A stretch of 64,000 nt of DNA from Planctomycetota bacterium. Lineage in GTDB: Bacteria > Planctomycetota > Phycisphaerae > Phycisphaerales > SM1A02. The first letter of the stretch is position 1. Each line of letters opens with the position of its first letter. Where the stretch lies: positions 1-64,000 of the forward strand of contig JAPLMU010000138.1 of the NCBI GenBank assembly GCA_026386795.1, in the 5' to 3' direction. A program made the position numbers and the translations under genes. Below the pieces are notes generated by a model that searched no databases, was not told the origin of the DNA, and saw only the letters and a list, made by a program, of their open reading frames with translations. Shown here piece by piece: positions 44,283-53,132 of this stretch.

Positions 44283-45662
44283 TCAGCGGAGTCCGTACTC
44301 CTTCAACTTGCGGTACAGCGTTCGCTCGCCGATGCCAAGCATCTGCGCCGTCTGTTCACGATTGCCAGCAGTCATTGCCAGCGTCTGGCGAATTGCTTCC
44401 TTCTCAAGTTTGTCGAGCCCCACGCCGGCAAGTGAACCAACCACGCCCTGCCCCTCTGCCGCATCATCGGAGGATCGCACCTCATCGGGAACATCGCGCA
44501 GCGAAAGTTCCGGACCCTGCGAAGTCACCACCATGCGGTGAATGGCATTGAAGAGTTCGCGCACATTGCCCGGCCAGTCATAACCAATCAGCCGCATCAT
44601 CACTGGTTGGGGCACGAGCGGACGTGGTCGACCAAGCTCTGCCGCGTACTTGCCAACTGCATGATTTACGAGAAGCGGAATGTCCTCACGCCGCTCGCGC
44701 AGTGGCGGAATGACAATCTCTGCGCCGCGAATTCGGTAGTACAGATCCTCTCGGAAACGCCCATCTTTCGACATCTGCGCCAAGTCGCGGTTCGTGGCGC
44801 TCACGAAACGAACATCAGTCTTGCGCTGCTCGTTCGAGCCAAGGCGAACCAGATCTCCGGTCTCAAGAACACGCAGCAATTTCGGCTGCATAGTGAGGGG
44901 CATGTCACCGATCTCGTCCAGAAAGAGCGTGCCCTTGTCTGCAAATTCAAAGACGCCCTCGCGGTCCTTGTCGGCGCCGGTGAATGCACCGCGCACATGG
45001 CCAAAGAGCTGATCTTCAAGCAGGCTCTCCGACTGACCGGCGGCGTTGAATGTCACGTAGCGGCGGGCAGCGCGACGGCTGGCCTTATGAATCGCGGCGG
45101 CCACCAGTTCCTTGCCGGTGCCGCTTTCGCCGCGCACCAGCACCGGAATGGAACTCGGGGCAACTTGGCGGATCAATGCCACCACTTGTCGCATCGCGGG
45201 GCTATCGCCAATGATGCCTTCGAATCCAAACGCGGCATCAAGCTCGCCCTTCAAGCGGCTATTTTGATGGCGCAGAACCACGGTTTCCGCCGCGCGCTGG
45301 ACGAGATTTCTGAACACGACTAAGTCAATGGGCTTCTCGATAAAGTCATACGCCCCGCCCTGAAGCGCGCGCTTGGCGGTGGGGATGTCCCCGTGCGCCG
45401 TGACCATGATGGTCTCGGCGTCTGGCTGCAGCCGCTTCGCCAATTCCAGGACTTCGAGACCGGCGGTCGGGGATTCCATCACGAGGTCGGTGACGATGAC
45501 ATCGAACGCGCCGTGGCGCAGTTCGTCCTCCGCCTCGGCGCGGCTATGGCGAATAGTGCAAACATGCCCGGGTTTCTTAAGGGCATCGGCCATAGTCTCG
45601 GCGTGCCCCCGATCGTCGTCGACCAAGAGAACCTGCGCGTGGATGTCAGTATTGCCCGCCAT
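44283..45662 (-). CDS. NtrC-type sigma-54 response regulator
   Basis: A 459-residue protein: a receiver domain ('LLVDDDRGHAETMADALKKP', phosphate acceptor Asp in 'IVTDLVMESP'), a sigma-54 AAA+ domain with Walker A 'GESGTGKE', the intact 'GAFTGA' loop that touches sigma-54, Walker B 'LFLDEIGDMP', and a Fis-type HTH at the C-terminus ('TAGNREQTAQMLGIGERTLY'). No histidine kinase is adjacent, so its signal is unknown. ATG 45662 is chosen as it begins just before the receiver; ATG 45731 is an alternative. It is divergent from murC. Confidence 0.9.
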   Translation of the reverse strand: MAGNTDIHAQVLLVDDDRGHAETMADALKKPGHVCTIRHSRAEAEDELRHGAFDVIVTDLVMESPTAGLEVLELAKRLQPDAETIMVTAHGDIPTAKRALQGGAYDFIEKPIDLVVFRNLVQRAAETVVLRHQNSRLKGELDAAFGFEGIIGDSPAMRQVVALIRQVAPSSIPVLVRGESGTGKELVAAAIHKASRRAARRYVTFNAAGQSESLLEDQLFGHVRGAFTGADKDREGVFEFADKGTLFLDEIGDMPLTMQPKLLRVLETGDLVRLGSNEQRKTDVRFVSATNRDLAQMSKDGRFREDLYYRIRGAEIVIPPLRERREDIPLLVNHAVGKYAAELGRPRPLVPQPVMMRLIGYDWPGNVRELFNAIHRMVVTSQGPELSLRDVPDEVRSSDDAAEGQGVVGSLAGVGLDKLEKEAIRQTLAMTAGNREQTAQMLGIGERTLYRKLKEYGLR

Positions 45663-45876
45663 GAGTGAGGGGATTGTAGGGGTGAGATGCACCCCCCCGG
45701 CAGTCGAGTGTCCCGAAAGAACGCCTGTCATGTCAAAACAATGAGGATTTTCGACGCCCCGTGCCGATATCGTGGAGGTGAACGACATTGACCTCGCCTA
45801 CATCTCGACCGCAGGAGCTCGCACCACTCACCGGAGCACCGCAAGAGATGCCGTCGCGGATCCAAAGGATGAATCT

Positions 45877-47361
45877 GTGAGCACACTGTTTGAGAGCACC
45901 GGCCCGAGCCTGAAGGACCTTGAAGTCCCCGACTTTGCAGGTCGGCGCGTGTGGCTCGTTGGTATCGGTGGATGCGGCATGAGCGGTCTTGCGCAGATGC
46001 TCAAGCGCCGCGGTGCAGAAGTATCTGGCAGCGACATGTCAGCAAGTACGGCAACCGCAGCGCTGGAGTCCGAAGGCATCACGGTACGCATCGGGCACGC
46101 GGCTGACCAATTGCCGGCGCCGTGTGACCTCGTCATCGCCAGCGCGGCGATCAAGAGTGAACATCCAGAAGTTGACGAGGCGCGCCGTCGCGGCATTGAT
46201 GTCGTGAGTTACGCAGAGGCAATTGGACTTGTGCAAAAGGGACGCACTGGCGTCAGCATCGCTGGTACGCACGGCAAGAGTTCCACCAGCTCGATGCTCT
46301 CATTCATCCTGATTGAGTGCGGACTCGATCCAAGTTTGATCGTGGGTGCAACGTGTGCACAGATTGGTGGTGGCAGCCGTACTGGCTCTGACACGATCCC
46401 GGCTGGCACGCAGCGCGGTCGTCCCGGCATTCTTGTTGCTGAAGCATGCGAATTCAATCGCAGCTTCCACCATCATCACCCGGTCATTGGTCTGATCAAC
46501 AATGTTGAAGAAGATCACCTTGAAATCTACGGAAATCTTGAGAACATCATCAAGGCTTTCCACGAATTCGCCGCGCTGATTCCAGCAGCAAATCTCGGCG
46601 GAAAGCTACTTATTGCCGCTGATGGTGCGCACCGACGCGATGTGGCCAGCGGGTTGACCTGCGCGGTGTCCACATTCGGTTGGTCACCGAGCGCCGACTA
46701 CCACGTTCAGTACGACCCGCGCACTGGACTCAGTACGGTGCTTGTGGCGGGTCAGGCCGTGTGCAGTTGGACAGGCCGCATGCCTGGCGATCACATGGCA
46801 CTCAACGGTGCTGCCGCTGCGATCTTGGCACATTGGCTTGGTGCAGAGTGGAGCGCGATCGGCAAGGCACTCGGCAACTTCCTCGGACTTGATCGGCGCA
46901 TGCAGAACCTCGGCGAGCGAACCATGCGCCACGGCGGCGTGGTCACGGTGTTTGATGACTACGGGCATCACCCAACTGAGTGCGAGACAACGCTCAAGGC
47001 GCTGCGCACGCGTTTCGAACCCAAGCGACTCATCTGCGTGTTTCAACCGCATCAACACAGTCGCACGCGATTCTTGCTCGAACACTTTGCGAAGAGTTTC
47101 TCGAACGCAGATATGGTGATCGTGCCGGATATCTACTTCGTGCGCGACAGTGAAGAGGAGCGCACCAAGGTGAGCGCCTCTGACCTCGTTGATCGCCTGC
47201 GCGCGCGCGGCATTGCCGCGATGCACCTCTATCCATTCGACGCCATCGTTGAACAACTGGAAATCATGGCGGCCGATGGTGACCTGATTGTGGTCATGGG
47301 TGCCGGTCCGGTTTGGCAGATCGGCCACGCCTTCCTTGGCCGCGCAAGCGGGCACGCGTGA
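45877..47361 (+). CDS. murC: MurC, UDP-N-acetylmuramate-L-alanine ligase
   Basis: A 494-residue cytoplasmic Mur ligase that adds L-Ala to UDP-MurNAc. 'VWLVGIGGCGMSGLAQML' is the UDP-binding loop, 'SIAGTHGKSSTSSM' the ATP P-loop, and 'FDDYGHHPTE' a catalytic block of MurC. GTG 45877 has AAAGGA about 8 bases upstream; the frame is open to GTG 45772, which would add 35 poorly conserved residues. The stop overlaps murB by one base (TGATG). Confidence 0.92.
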   Translation: MSTLFESTGPSLKDLEVPDFAGRRVWLVGIGGCGMSGLAQMLKRRGAEVSGSDMSASTATAALESEGITVRIGHAADQLPAPCDLVIASAAIKSEHPEVDEARRRGIDVVSYAEAIGLVQKGRTGVSIAGTHGKSSTSSMLSFILIECGLDPSLIVGATCAQIGGGSRTGSDTIPAGTQRGRPGILVAEACEFNRSFHHHHPVIGLINNVEEDHLEIYGNLENIIKAFHEFAALIPAANLGGKLLIAADGAHRRDVASGLTCAVSTFGWSPSADYHVQYDPRTGLSTVLVAGQAVCSWTGRMPGDHMALNGAAAAILAHWLGAEWSAIGKALGNFLGLDRRMQNLGERTMRHGGVVTVFDDYGHHPTECETTLKALRTRFEPKRLICVFQPHQHSRTRFLLEHFAKSFSNADMVIVPDIYFVRDSEEERTKVSASDLVDRLRARGIAAMHLYPFDAIVEQLEIMAADGDLIVVMGAGPVWQIGHAFLGRASGHA

Positions 47362-48314
47362 TGACCATGGCGACGCACCCACTTGGAAGTACGACGCTCT
47401 TTGCCGATCTTGACGTCAGCGTGGAACTTGACGCGCCGCTCGCGCAACACACCTGGTATGGGATTGGCGGAACGGCCGATGCACTGGTTCGCCCGCAATC
47501 AGCCGAAGCGCTGGCCACCCTGCTGCGACGCTGCTCGCGCAACGAAGTGCGGGTTCGCATTCTTGGCGAAGGCGCCAACCTCTTGGTGGCAGATGATGGC
47601 GTGGACGGCGTGGTCATCCGACTTGACGCGCCCTGCTTCAAGGGGCTGCAGCTCAACGCCGATGGTCCAGTGACCGCGGTCCGAGTTGGCGGTGGCCGCG
47701 ATCTTGGAAAGACCATCCGCGAAACGACGGCTGCAGGCCTTGCCGGGCTCGAGCCACTGATCGGGATTCCTGCAAGTATCGGCGGCGCCATTCGCATGAA
47801 TGCTGGCGGAAAGTACGGATCCATTGGCGACACCGTTCAATCAGTTGGCGTTGTCGAATGGGACGGTGAAGAGCGTGTCTACGACCGCGCGGCGATTCGA
47901 TTTGAATACCGCCACACCGATCTGCCGCCAGGCATCGTGACGTGGGCGGTACTGGCGCTACAGGCTGCTGACCCGGTGGCTCTGCGCGCGCGCTCCAGGG
48001 AAATCAGCGAATACAAGGCCAGCGTGCAGCCGCTTGCGGCGCACAGCGCGGGCTGCATGTACAAGAATCCAGTCCACCCTGCCACGGGTAATCGCATCAG
48101 TGCCGGCAAGGTCATTGACGACGCCGGACTGAAAGGAACCCGCATCGGCGGCGCGCTGGTCAGCCAGCAACACGGAAATTTCATCGTGGTCGAGCCAGGA
48201 GCTCGCGCCGCAGATGTCATGGAATTAGCGGCCCTCGTGGCCGATGAAACGTTTGCTCGCACGGGCGTCCGGCTCGAACGCGAGGTAGTCTTCTGGAGCC
48301 GCGGTGAGGCGTGA
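47361..48314 (+). CDS. murB: MurB, UDP-N-acetylenolpyruvoylglucosamine reductase
   Basis: A 317-residue FAD enzyme that reduces the enolpyruvyl group to make UDP-MurNAc. FAD-binding 'TWYGIGGTADALVRP' and 'LGEGANLLVADDGVDG', and the substrate loop 'GIPASIGGAIRMNAGGKYG' are clear. At the proton-donor position it has Cys ('SAGCMYKNP') where E. coli has Ser; Cys occurs in other bacterial MurB types. It is co-translated with murC and is followed by ddl after 61 bases. Confidence 0.93.
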   Translation: MTMATHPLGSTTLFADLDVSVELDAPLAQHTWYGIGGTADALVRPQSAEALATLLRRCSRNEVRVRILGEGANLLVADDGVDGVVIRLDAPCFKGLQLNADGPVTAVRVGGGRDLGKTIRETTAAGLAGLEPLIGIPASIGGAIRMNAGGKYGSIGDTVQSVGVVEWDGEERVYDRAAIRFEYRHTDLPPGIVTWAVLALQAADPVALRARSREISEYKASVQPLAAHSAGCMYKNPVHPATGNRISAGKVIDDAGLKGTRIGGALVSQQHGNFIVVEPGARAADVMELAALVADETFARTGVRLEREVVFWSRGEA

Positions 48315-48375
48315 GCCCACCCGGTATTCGCAATGCCACCGGACGGCACTGCATGCATCGCAAGGAGGCGAGCAC

Positions 48376-49344
48376 ATGTCTGCAAACAACAGCAATTCAC
48401 ACGCAACCACGCCGAACACTGGCGCAGGCGTTCTTCCCCGCACCGTTCTTGTACTCAAGGGCGGTCCGGATGCAGAGCGCGAAGTCAGCCTCAAGTCTGG
48501 CGCCATGGTGGCTGCTGCGCTGCGCCGAGCAGGCATGGACGTCAATGAAGTCACCATTGATCGCCCCGGCCTTGAAGAGTTGCGCGGCATGCGCGGCGAG
48601 GTGGTGTTCCCAGTGCTGCACGGATCATGGGGCGAAGGCGGACCGCTGCAGGAACTTCTTGAGGCTGATGGCAGACCCTATGTCGGATGCGGTCCGAAGG
48701 CCGCGTGCCTCGCGATGGACAAGATCGCATCGAAGGCGCTCGTTGCCGAATTCAGGGTGCCCACGCCCCGCTCTCAGGAATTGCGCACCGGCGTTGAATT
48801 TTCCTTGGACTTCCCAGTGGTCCTCAAGCCAGCCGACGATGGCTCAAGCGTTGACCTGCGTATTTGCTACAACATGCAGGAAGTCATGCGCGCACGGCTT
48901 GAAATTGGACCGCGGCGCGAACGCATCCTCGCCGAGGAGTTCATCACCGGGCGCGAGCTGACCGTCGGTCTGATTGACGGCGAATGCCTACCGATCATTG
49001 AGATCCGCCCACGCGACGGCACCTACGACTACGAAGCCAAGTACAACCGCGATGACACGCAGTACATCCTTGATCCCGAACTGCCTGTCGGTGTGGCGGA
49101 CGCTGTTCGCGCCTTCAGCCGTGCCGCCTGGCATGCCGTTGGATGTCGCGATGTAGCGCGCGTCGATTTCATGCTCGACGAGCGAGGTCCGTGGTTCCTG
49201 GAAATCAACACCATGCCGGGATTTACCGACCATTCGCTGGTACCAAAGGCTGCGACGCATGCCGGTATCTCCATGGAGGAACTGGTCTCCGGGCTGGTTC
49301 GCCGCGCACTGAACCGCGCGTGCGCTCGTCGCGTTGCTGCATAA
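48376..49344 (+). CDS. ddl: D-alanine-D-alanine ligase
   Basis: A 322-residue ATP-grasp enzyme that makes the D-Ala-D-Ala end of the peptidoglycan stem. 'VLKGGPDAEREVSLKSGAMV', 'PVLHGSWGEGGPLQELLEAD', 'VVLKPADDGSSVDLRI' and 'FLEINTMPGFTDHSLVPKAA' are all family blocks. AAGGAGG lies 7 bases before ATG 48376, which fixes the start; frame upstream of it overlaps murB. It is the third gene of the mur group. Confidence 0.94.
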   Translation: MSANNSNSHATTPNTGAGVLPRTVLVLKGGPDAEREVSLKSGAMVAAALRRAGMDVNEVTIDRPGLEELRGMRGEVVFPVLHGSWGEGGPLQELLEADGRPYVGCGPKAACLAMDKIASKALVAEFRVPTPRSQELRTGVEFSLDFPVVLKPADDGSSVDLRICYNMQEVMRARLEIGPRRERILAEEFITGRELTVGLIDGECLPIIEIRPRDGTYDYEAKYNRDDTQYILDPELPVGVADAVRAFSRAAWHAVGCRDVARVDFMLDERGPWFLEINTMPGFTDHSLVPKAATHAGISMEELVSGLVRRALNRACARRVAA

Positions 49345-49457
49345 CCTTCGATCGACCGTGAAGCTCGCCATGTCATGCGAGATTTCATAGCGGCAAGGGC
49401 GTATTTCGCAACGCGCATTCCACTCGCGGACCTGACTTGGCCGATGAAACTCGTCGC

Positions 49458-50300
49458 ATGGCGAAGTCATCGAAGTCCGCGTCCGACGCCCCACGCACGA
49501 CCCCCAAACGCCTACCGGCGTGGGTTCCTACTGCAGCATGGTGCGTCTGCTTGGGCGGCACTGCCATTGCCCTCGCCATCGGAGTCCCACGGCTTCTCAA
49601 CCGCGCCGCGAATGCACCTCTTCCTGCGCCCATCCGCGTCGTTCTGCGCAATGAGCCCGCGTGGCTCCCCAAGGATGAGCGCGTGGCGATTGAGCGCGGG
49701 ATCATCAAGTCGCTCACCTCGTCACCCTTTGATCACGATGGTCTCATTGCCGCACAGAGTGTTGCCGCACGCTGCGGCTGGTACTCGGACGTGAAGCAAG
49801 TGCACCGCTCGAATGTGGACGAAGTCATCGTGGACGGCAGTTGGGCAATTCCCTGCGCCTTGGTCTGCGACGCCGACGGCGAACACCTTGTAGATACTCA
49901 CGGACGATTGCTGCCCCGCGAATATCCCACCGGACGCGGACCCAAACTGCTGCGCATCACTGGCGTCACCATGCCGCGCCCAACCGTGATCGGTGCCACA
50001 TGGACGGGCGATGAAATAGTCACCGCACTCTCAATGGCGTCACTCTTCTCCGAGTGCGCATGGCGATCGCAAATTGCCGCGGTTGACCTGAGCACGTGGG
50101 CGAAAGACGGCACACTGGCCGTGATGAGCGATAAGAATTGCAGGATCATCTGGGGTCGCGCTCCAGGCAAAGAAACCGCATCGGAAGTGCCTGCAATGCA
50201 GAAACTCGCTGCGCTGCAGTTGGCATTTGCCCGTAGCGGACGCGTCGATTTAGGACAAGCCGTGCTTGACCTGCGCGGCGATTTCACCTGCGCGCGCTGA
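49458..50300 (+). CDS. FtsQ/DivIB-like single-pass membrane protein (divergent)
   Basis: A 280-residue protein: about 30 basic cytoplasmic residues, a membrane helix near residues 25-45 ('AWCVCLGGTAIALAIGVPRL'), and an outer domain whose middle part 'VDGSWAIPCALVCDADGEHL' and 'LLRITGV' and end 'GQAVLDLRGDFTCAR' follow the beta-domain pattern of FtsQ. Position after murC-murB-ddl is where ftsQ sits in division clusters. Similarity is low and no ftsA or ftsZ follows, so the call is tentative. ATG 49458 is chosen over TTG 49437. Confidence 0.5.
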   Translation: MAKSSKSASDAPRTTPKRLPAWVPTAAWCVCLGGTAIALAIGVPRLLNRAANAPLPAPIRVVLRNEPAWLPKDERVAIERGIIKSLTSSPFDHDGLIAAQSVAARCGWYSDVKQVHRSNVDEVIVDGSWAIPCALVCDADGEHLVDTHGRLLPREYPTGRGPKLLRITGVTMPRPTVIGATWTGDEIVTALSMASLFSECAWRSQIAAVDLSTWAKDGTLAVMSDKNCRIIWGRAPGKETASEVPAMQKLAALQLAFARSGRVDLGQAVLDLRGDFTCAR

Positions 50301-50353
50301 CTTGCGAGCACGTTCGTAGCGCGCCGGTACTGACCCGCGTTAGCATTCTCTGC

Positions 50354-50998
50354 ATGCCGCTCCCTCGCAGGCTCGCCGCCTGTTCTTTCATCTGGATCAT
50401 TGCCTGCTTCGCAGCAACGATCGGTTGGAGCACGCCTATCCAGCCAACAAGCGGCGTCTACACACCTTCAGTGCGCGCCATGCTCGCTCTGCTCGCTACT
50501 GGTGGCTGCCTTCTCTGGCCCGCGGCGCGCCTGGCCTATGCGCGCGGCGCTTGGACACCGGCACGCGTCGCGCTCGACCTGATCACCATCATGGTTGCGT
50601 TCCATGTGGTCATTTGGCCACTGCACCTCGTCACGCACTGGACTGCTGCGCAAATGGTGTCGATCGACCTGCTACTCTCAGGATGGCTCGCTGTCACCGG
50701 CGCGTGGATTGCCCTTGCAATGCGAAGTAACGTCCACCGCGCAGCATGGTCCGCTGCGTGGATGACGATCGTCGGCACTGGCGTCATTCTTGACGCCGTG
50801 AACATGCCGTTACCTTTCCCCGAATTGTTTGGCCCATTTGCGGCCCTTCTTCGCCTCACCCCAGAACGCTCAGATTTCACGGCTCTTCCGGTGTGGGCGC
50901 TGGCGGCATGGCCATGGATCGTGGCATGTGGGGCATGGGCCGGGGTACTCCTGATGCCCAACCGGTTGCCCGAAGAGCCACGTCCGGTTAACCTGTAG
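50354..50998 (+). CDS. Membrane protein of unknown function
   Basis: A 214-residue protein with five or six predicted membrane helices, for example 'MLALLATGGCLLWPAARLAY' and 'LITIMVAFHVVIWPLHLVTH'. I recognise no family or catalytic motif. It follows the ftsQ-like gene by 53 bases and is closed by a terminator hairpin at 51006-51036, so it is probably the last gene of the murC-murB-ddl-ftsQ-like transcript. A role in cell envelope formation would be a guess. Confidence 0.65.
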   Translation: MPLPRRLAACSFIWIIACFAATIGWSTPIQPTSGVYTPSVRAMLALLATGGCLLWPAARLAYARGAWTPARVALDLITIMVAFHVVIWPLHLVTHWTAAQMVSIDLLLSGWLAVTGAWIALAMRSNVHRAAWSAAWMTIVGTGVILDAVNMPLPFPELFGPFAALLRLTPERSDFTALPVWALAAWPWIVACGAWAGVLLMPNRLPEEPRPVNL

Positions 50999-51005
50999 GA
51001 GCCTC

Positions 51006-51036
51006 GCGGCGGGTACCCCCGCCGCATGCCGTTTTT
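51006..51036 (+). terminator. Terminator after the mur/ftsQ-like group
   Basis: GCGGCGGG (51006-51013) pairs with 51018-51025 around the loop TACC; the U-rich part GTTTTT comes after six bases. It ends the transcript of the membrane-protein gene, 8 bases after its stop codon. Confidence 0.7.
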
Positions 51037-51050
51037 AGATGCCGCGTATC

Positions 51051-51069
51051 GGCGAGGACAGTCCTCGCC
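51051..51069 (+). other. Hairpin in the greA upstream region
   Basis: GGCGAGGA (51051-51058) and TCCTCGCC (51062-51069) form a perfect 8-bp stem with a 3-base loop, 46 bases before the greA start. It may be part of the greA leader or a second half of the preceding terminator region. Confidence 0.4.
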
Positions 51070-51114
51070 TCCGCAGGTCGTCCACAGCGGGACTTTACGG
51101 AGCGACGAGCGACC

Positions 51115-51579
51115 ATGGAGATCATCTCCCCAGCCGACCATGCCAAGATGGAGCAGCAACTCAAAGAGTTGTTCGCCCAGCGCCCCATCATTTCGAGCCG
51201 CATTGCTGACGCGCGCGCCAACGGGGATCTCAAGGAGAACGCCGACTACCACGCCGCGCGCGAGGAGCAAGGTCTCATCGAGGCGAAGATTCGTGAACTC
51301 GAGGGTCGCCTGCGCACCGCGCAAGTGGCCGGCGACTCTGCAGTTCCAAAGAACATGGTGTTCCTCGGAGCCACGGTGCTTCTGCGAGACACCACCACGA
51401 ACAAGAAGCAGAAGTTCAAGTTGGTTGGCAATCCCACCGACGACGATGGTGACTACATCGAGGTCACTTCTTCGAGTCCGCTCGGAGTGGCATTGATGAA
51501 GTCGCATGTTGGCGAAACGGTCCGCGCTGATCTACCGAAGGGCGAGAAGCGTTTCGAGATCCTTGAAATCTGCGATTGA
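51115..51579 (+). CDS. greA: GreA, transcript cleavage factor
   Basis: A 154-residue protein with the N-terminal coiled coil carrying the tip acidic residues ('ARANGDLKENADYHAAREEQ') and a C-terminal FKBP-like domain ('VTSSSPLGVALMKSHVGETV'). GreA enters the secondary channel of RNA polymerase and helps backtracked complexes resume. It stands alone between two terminators/leader elements and cls, 30 bases away. Confidence 0.93.
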   Translation: MEIISPADHAKMEQQLKELFAQRPIISSRIADARANGDLKENADYHAAREEQGLIEAKIRELEGRLRTAQVAGDSAVPKNMVFLGATVLLRDTTTNKKQKFKLVGNPTDDDGDYIEVTSSSPLGVALMKSHVGETVRADLPKGEKRFEILEICD

Positions 51580-51609
51580 TCCACCGCGCTGCCGCGGCAG
51601 GGATAACGG

Positions 51610-53103
51610 ATGGACCATCTGATCGACCAAATCCTGCGCAAGACTGTCGGACTGTCGTTCGACGCTAGCGTGTTTGGATGGATAATTGCCGTTGCCTTCA
51701 TCTTGAACATCGCGCTGTGCGTGCGCATTGTGTGGGTCAAGGGTTCCCGACCGAATGCGGCACTTGCATGGATTGCAACGCTCTTCGCGCTGCCGATCAT
51801 TGGCTTGATGCTTTACTTGGTCATTGGCGAAAATCGAATCGGAGCTGTTCGACGTCGTCGCCATGCGCGGATCGTCCAAGAAATTGCGGGAATCAGCCAA
51901 GAATGGACCGATCCACGCGTGCTCGCTTCAAGCATGAGCACTACAGACACGCAGATGGCGCATCTTGGAGAAACCGCCGGCGCGCCGCCAGTACTCAATG
52001 GCAACCTGCTGCAGTTGAGCGGCGACCCCGCGGAGCAATTGCAGTGGATGATTGAAGATATCGACGCCGCAAAGCAGAGCGTCGACGCCCTCTTTTATAT
52101 ATTTAAGCAAGACGCAACTGGAACTGCGGTCGCAGAGGCACTCGGCCGCGCTGCGATGCGTGGCATCATGGTGCGCCTGCTCTTAGACGATATTGGCTCT
52201 CGAAAGTTCCTCCGTAGTCACATGCGGAAGGAACTTGAGGGTCAAGGAGTTCACGTCACCGCTGCGCTTCCGGCATCGATCCTGCGCATGCCCTTCAAGC
52301 GCGTCGATATTCGCAATCACCGCAAACTCATCGTGGTGGATGGGAAGATCGCGCAAACAGGCAGCCGCAATGTTGCCGATCCAAACTTCAAGGGGGGCGA
52401 AACCAGCAAAGTTGGCGCCTACATTGACTCATGGATCCGTATTCGCGGGCCGATCGCGCGCGACCTGCACATCCTGTTCCTTGAGGACTGGGGCCTTGAT
52501 GCGGGGCTACATGGTTCACGCAAGTTGCCAGATGAACCCACCCTGGAAGTGGGCGGCGTTCCCGCACAGGTGATCCCTTCGGGGCCAAACTTTGAGAACA
52601 ACATGGTTGCCACGTTGATCGAGGCGGCCATTCAACTTTCACGCCGCGAGATCGTCTTTACCACACCGTATTTCCTTCCCGACAGCGCCACACTCGCCGC
52701 ACTTGAAGTTGCGGCGCGGCGCGGCCTGCGCGTCACGCTCATTGTGCCTCGCGCCAATGACAACAAACTCGTCGCATTGGCCAGTCGCGCCAACTTTGCC
52801 AGACTGCTCGATGCGGGCGTGGAACTGTGGGAACATCGGCACGGATTTCTTCACTCAAAGACGATCTCTGTCGACGATGAGTTGGCCATCGTTACCACTG
52901 CCAACCTTGATCGGCGCAGTTACGAAATCAATTTCGAAACCAGCATTGTGGTCTATGACAATGCGTTCGCTACGCAATTACGACGACTGCAACAGTCATA
53001 CCTCGCGGACAGCGATCGGCTTGACGAGGCAACATGGCAAAAGCGCGGCACGCTGGCCCGTTTCGCTGAGAATCTTGCCAACTTGATGTCGCCGCTCCTG
53101 TAG
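51610..53103 (+). CDS. cls: Cardiolipin synthase, phospholipase D family
   Basis: A 497-residue membrane enzyme with two N-terminal helices ('VFGWIIAVAFILNIALCVRI', 'AWIATLFALPIIGLMLYLVI') and two HKD motifs: 'HRKLIVVDGKIAQTGSRN' and 'HSKTISVDDELAIVTTANLD'. It joins two phosphatidylglycerols into cardiolipin. A run of AT-rich codons at 52095-52110 (TTTTATATATTTAAG) stands out but keeps the frame. Its stop converges on the CRTAC1-type gene, 29 bases away. Confidence 0.93.
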   Translation: MDHLIDQILRKTVGLSFDASVFGWIIAVAFILNIALCVRIVWVKGSRPNAALAWIATLFALPIIGLMLYLVIGENRIGAVRRRRHARIVQEIAGISQEWTDPRVLASSMSTTDTQMAHLGETAGAPPVLNGNLLQLSGDPAEQLQWMIEDIDAAKQSVDALFYIFKQDATGTAVAEALGRAAMRGIMVRLLLDDIGSRKFLRSHMRKELEGQGVHVTAALPASILRMPFKRVDIRNHRKLIVVDGKIAQTGSRNVADPNFKGGETSKVGAYIDSWIRIRGPIARDLHILFLEDWGLDAGLHGSRKLPDEPTLEVGGVPAQVIPSGPNFENNMVATLIEAAIQLSRREIVFTTPYFLPDSATLAALEVAARRGLRVTLIVPRANDNKLVALASRANFARLLDAGVELWEHRHGFLHSKTISVDDELAIVTTANLDRRSYEINFETSIVVYDNAFATQLRRLQQSYLADSDRLDEATWQKRGTLARFAENLANLMSPLL

Positions 53104-53132
53104 CCGCCGTTCACAGACGGCTGCGCAATCCG

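Noticed and set aside
45757..45770. GCCGATAT before murC as a FliA-type -10 box
   Set aside because: It matches 7 of 8 bases but no TAAA-like -35 element lies about 15 bases upstream, and murC is not a flagellar gene.
52090..52112. AT-rich run inside cls as a frameshift or insertion scar
   Set aside because: The reading frame and the HKD-domain spacing are intact through it.
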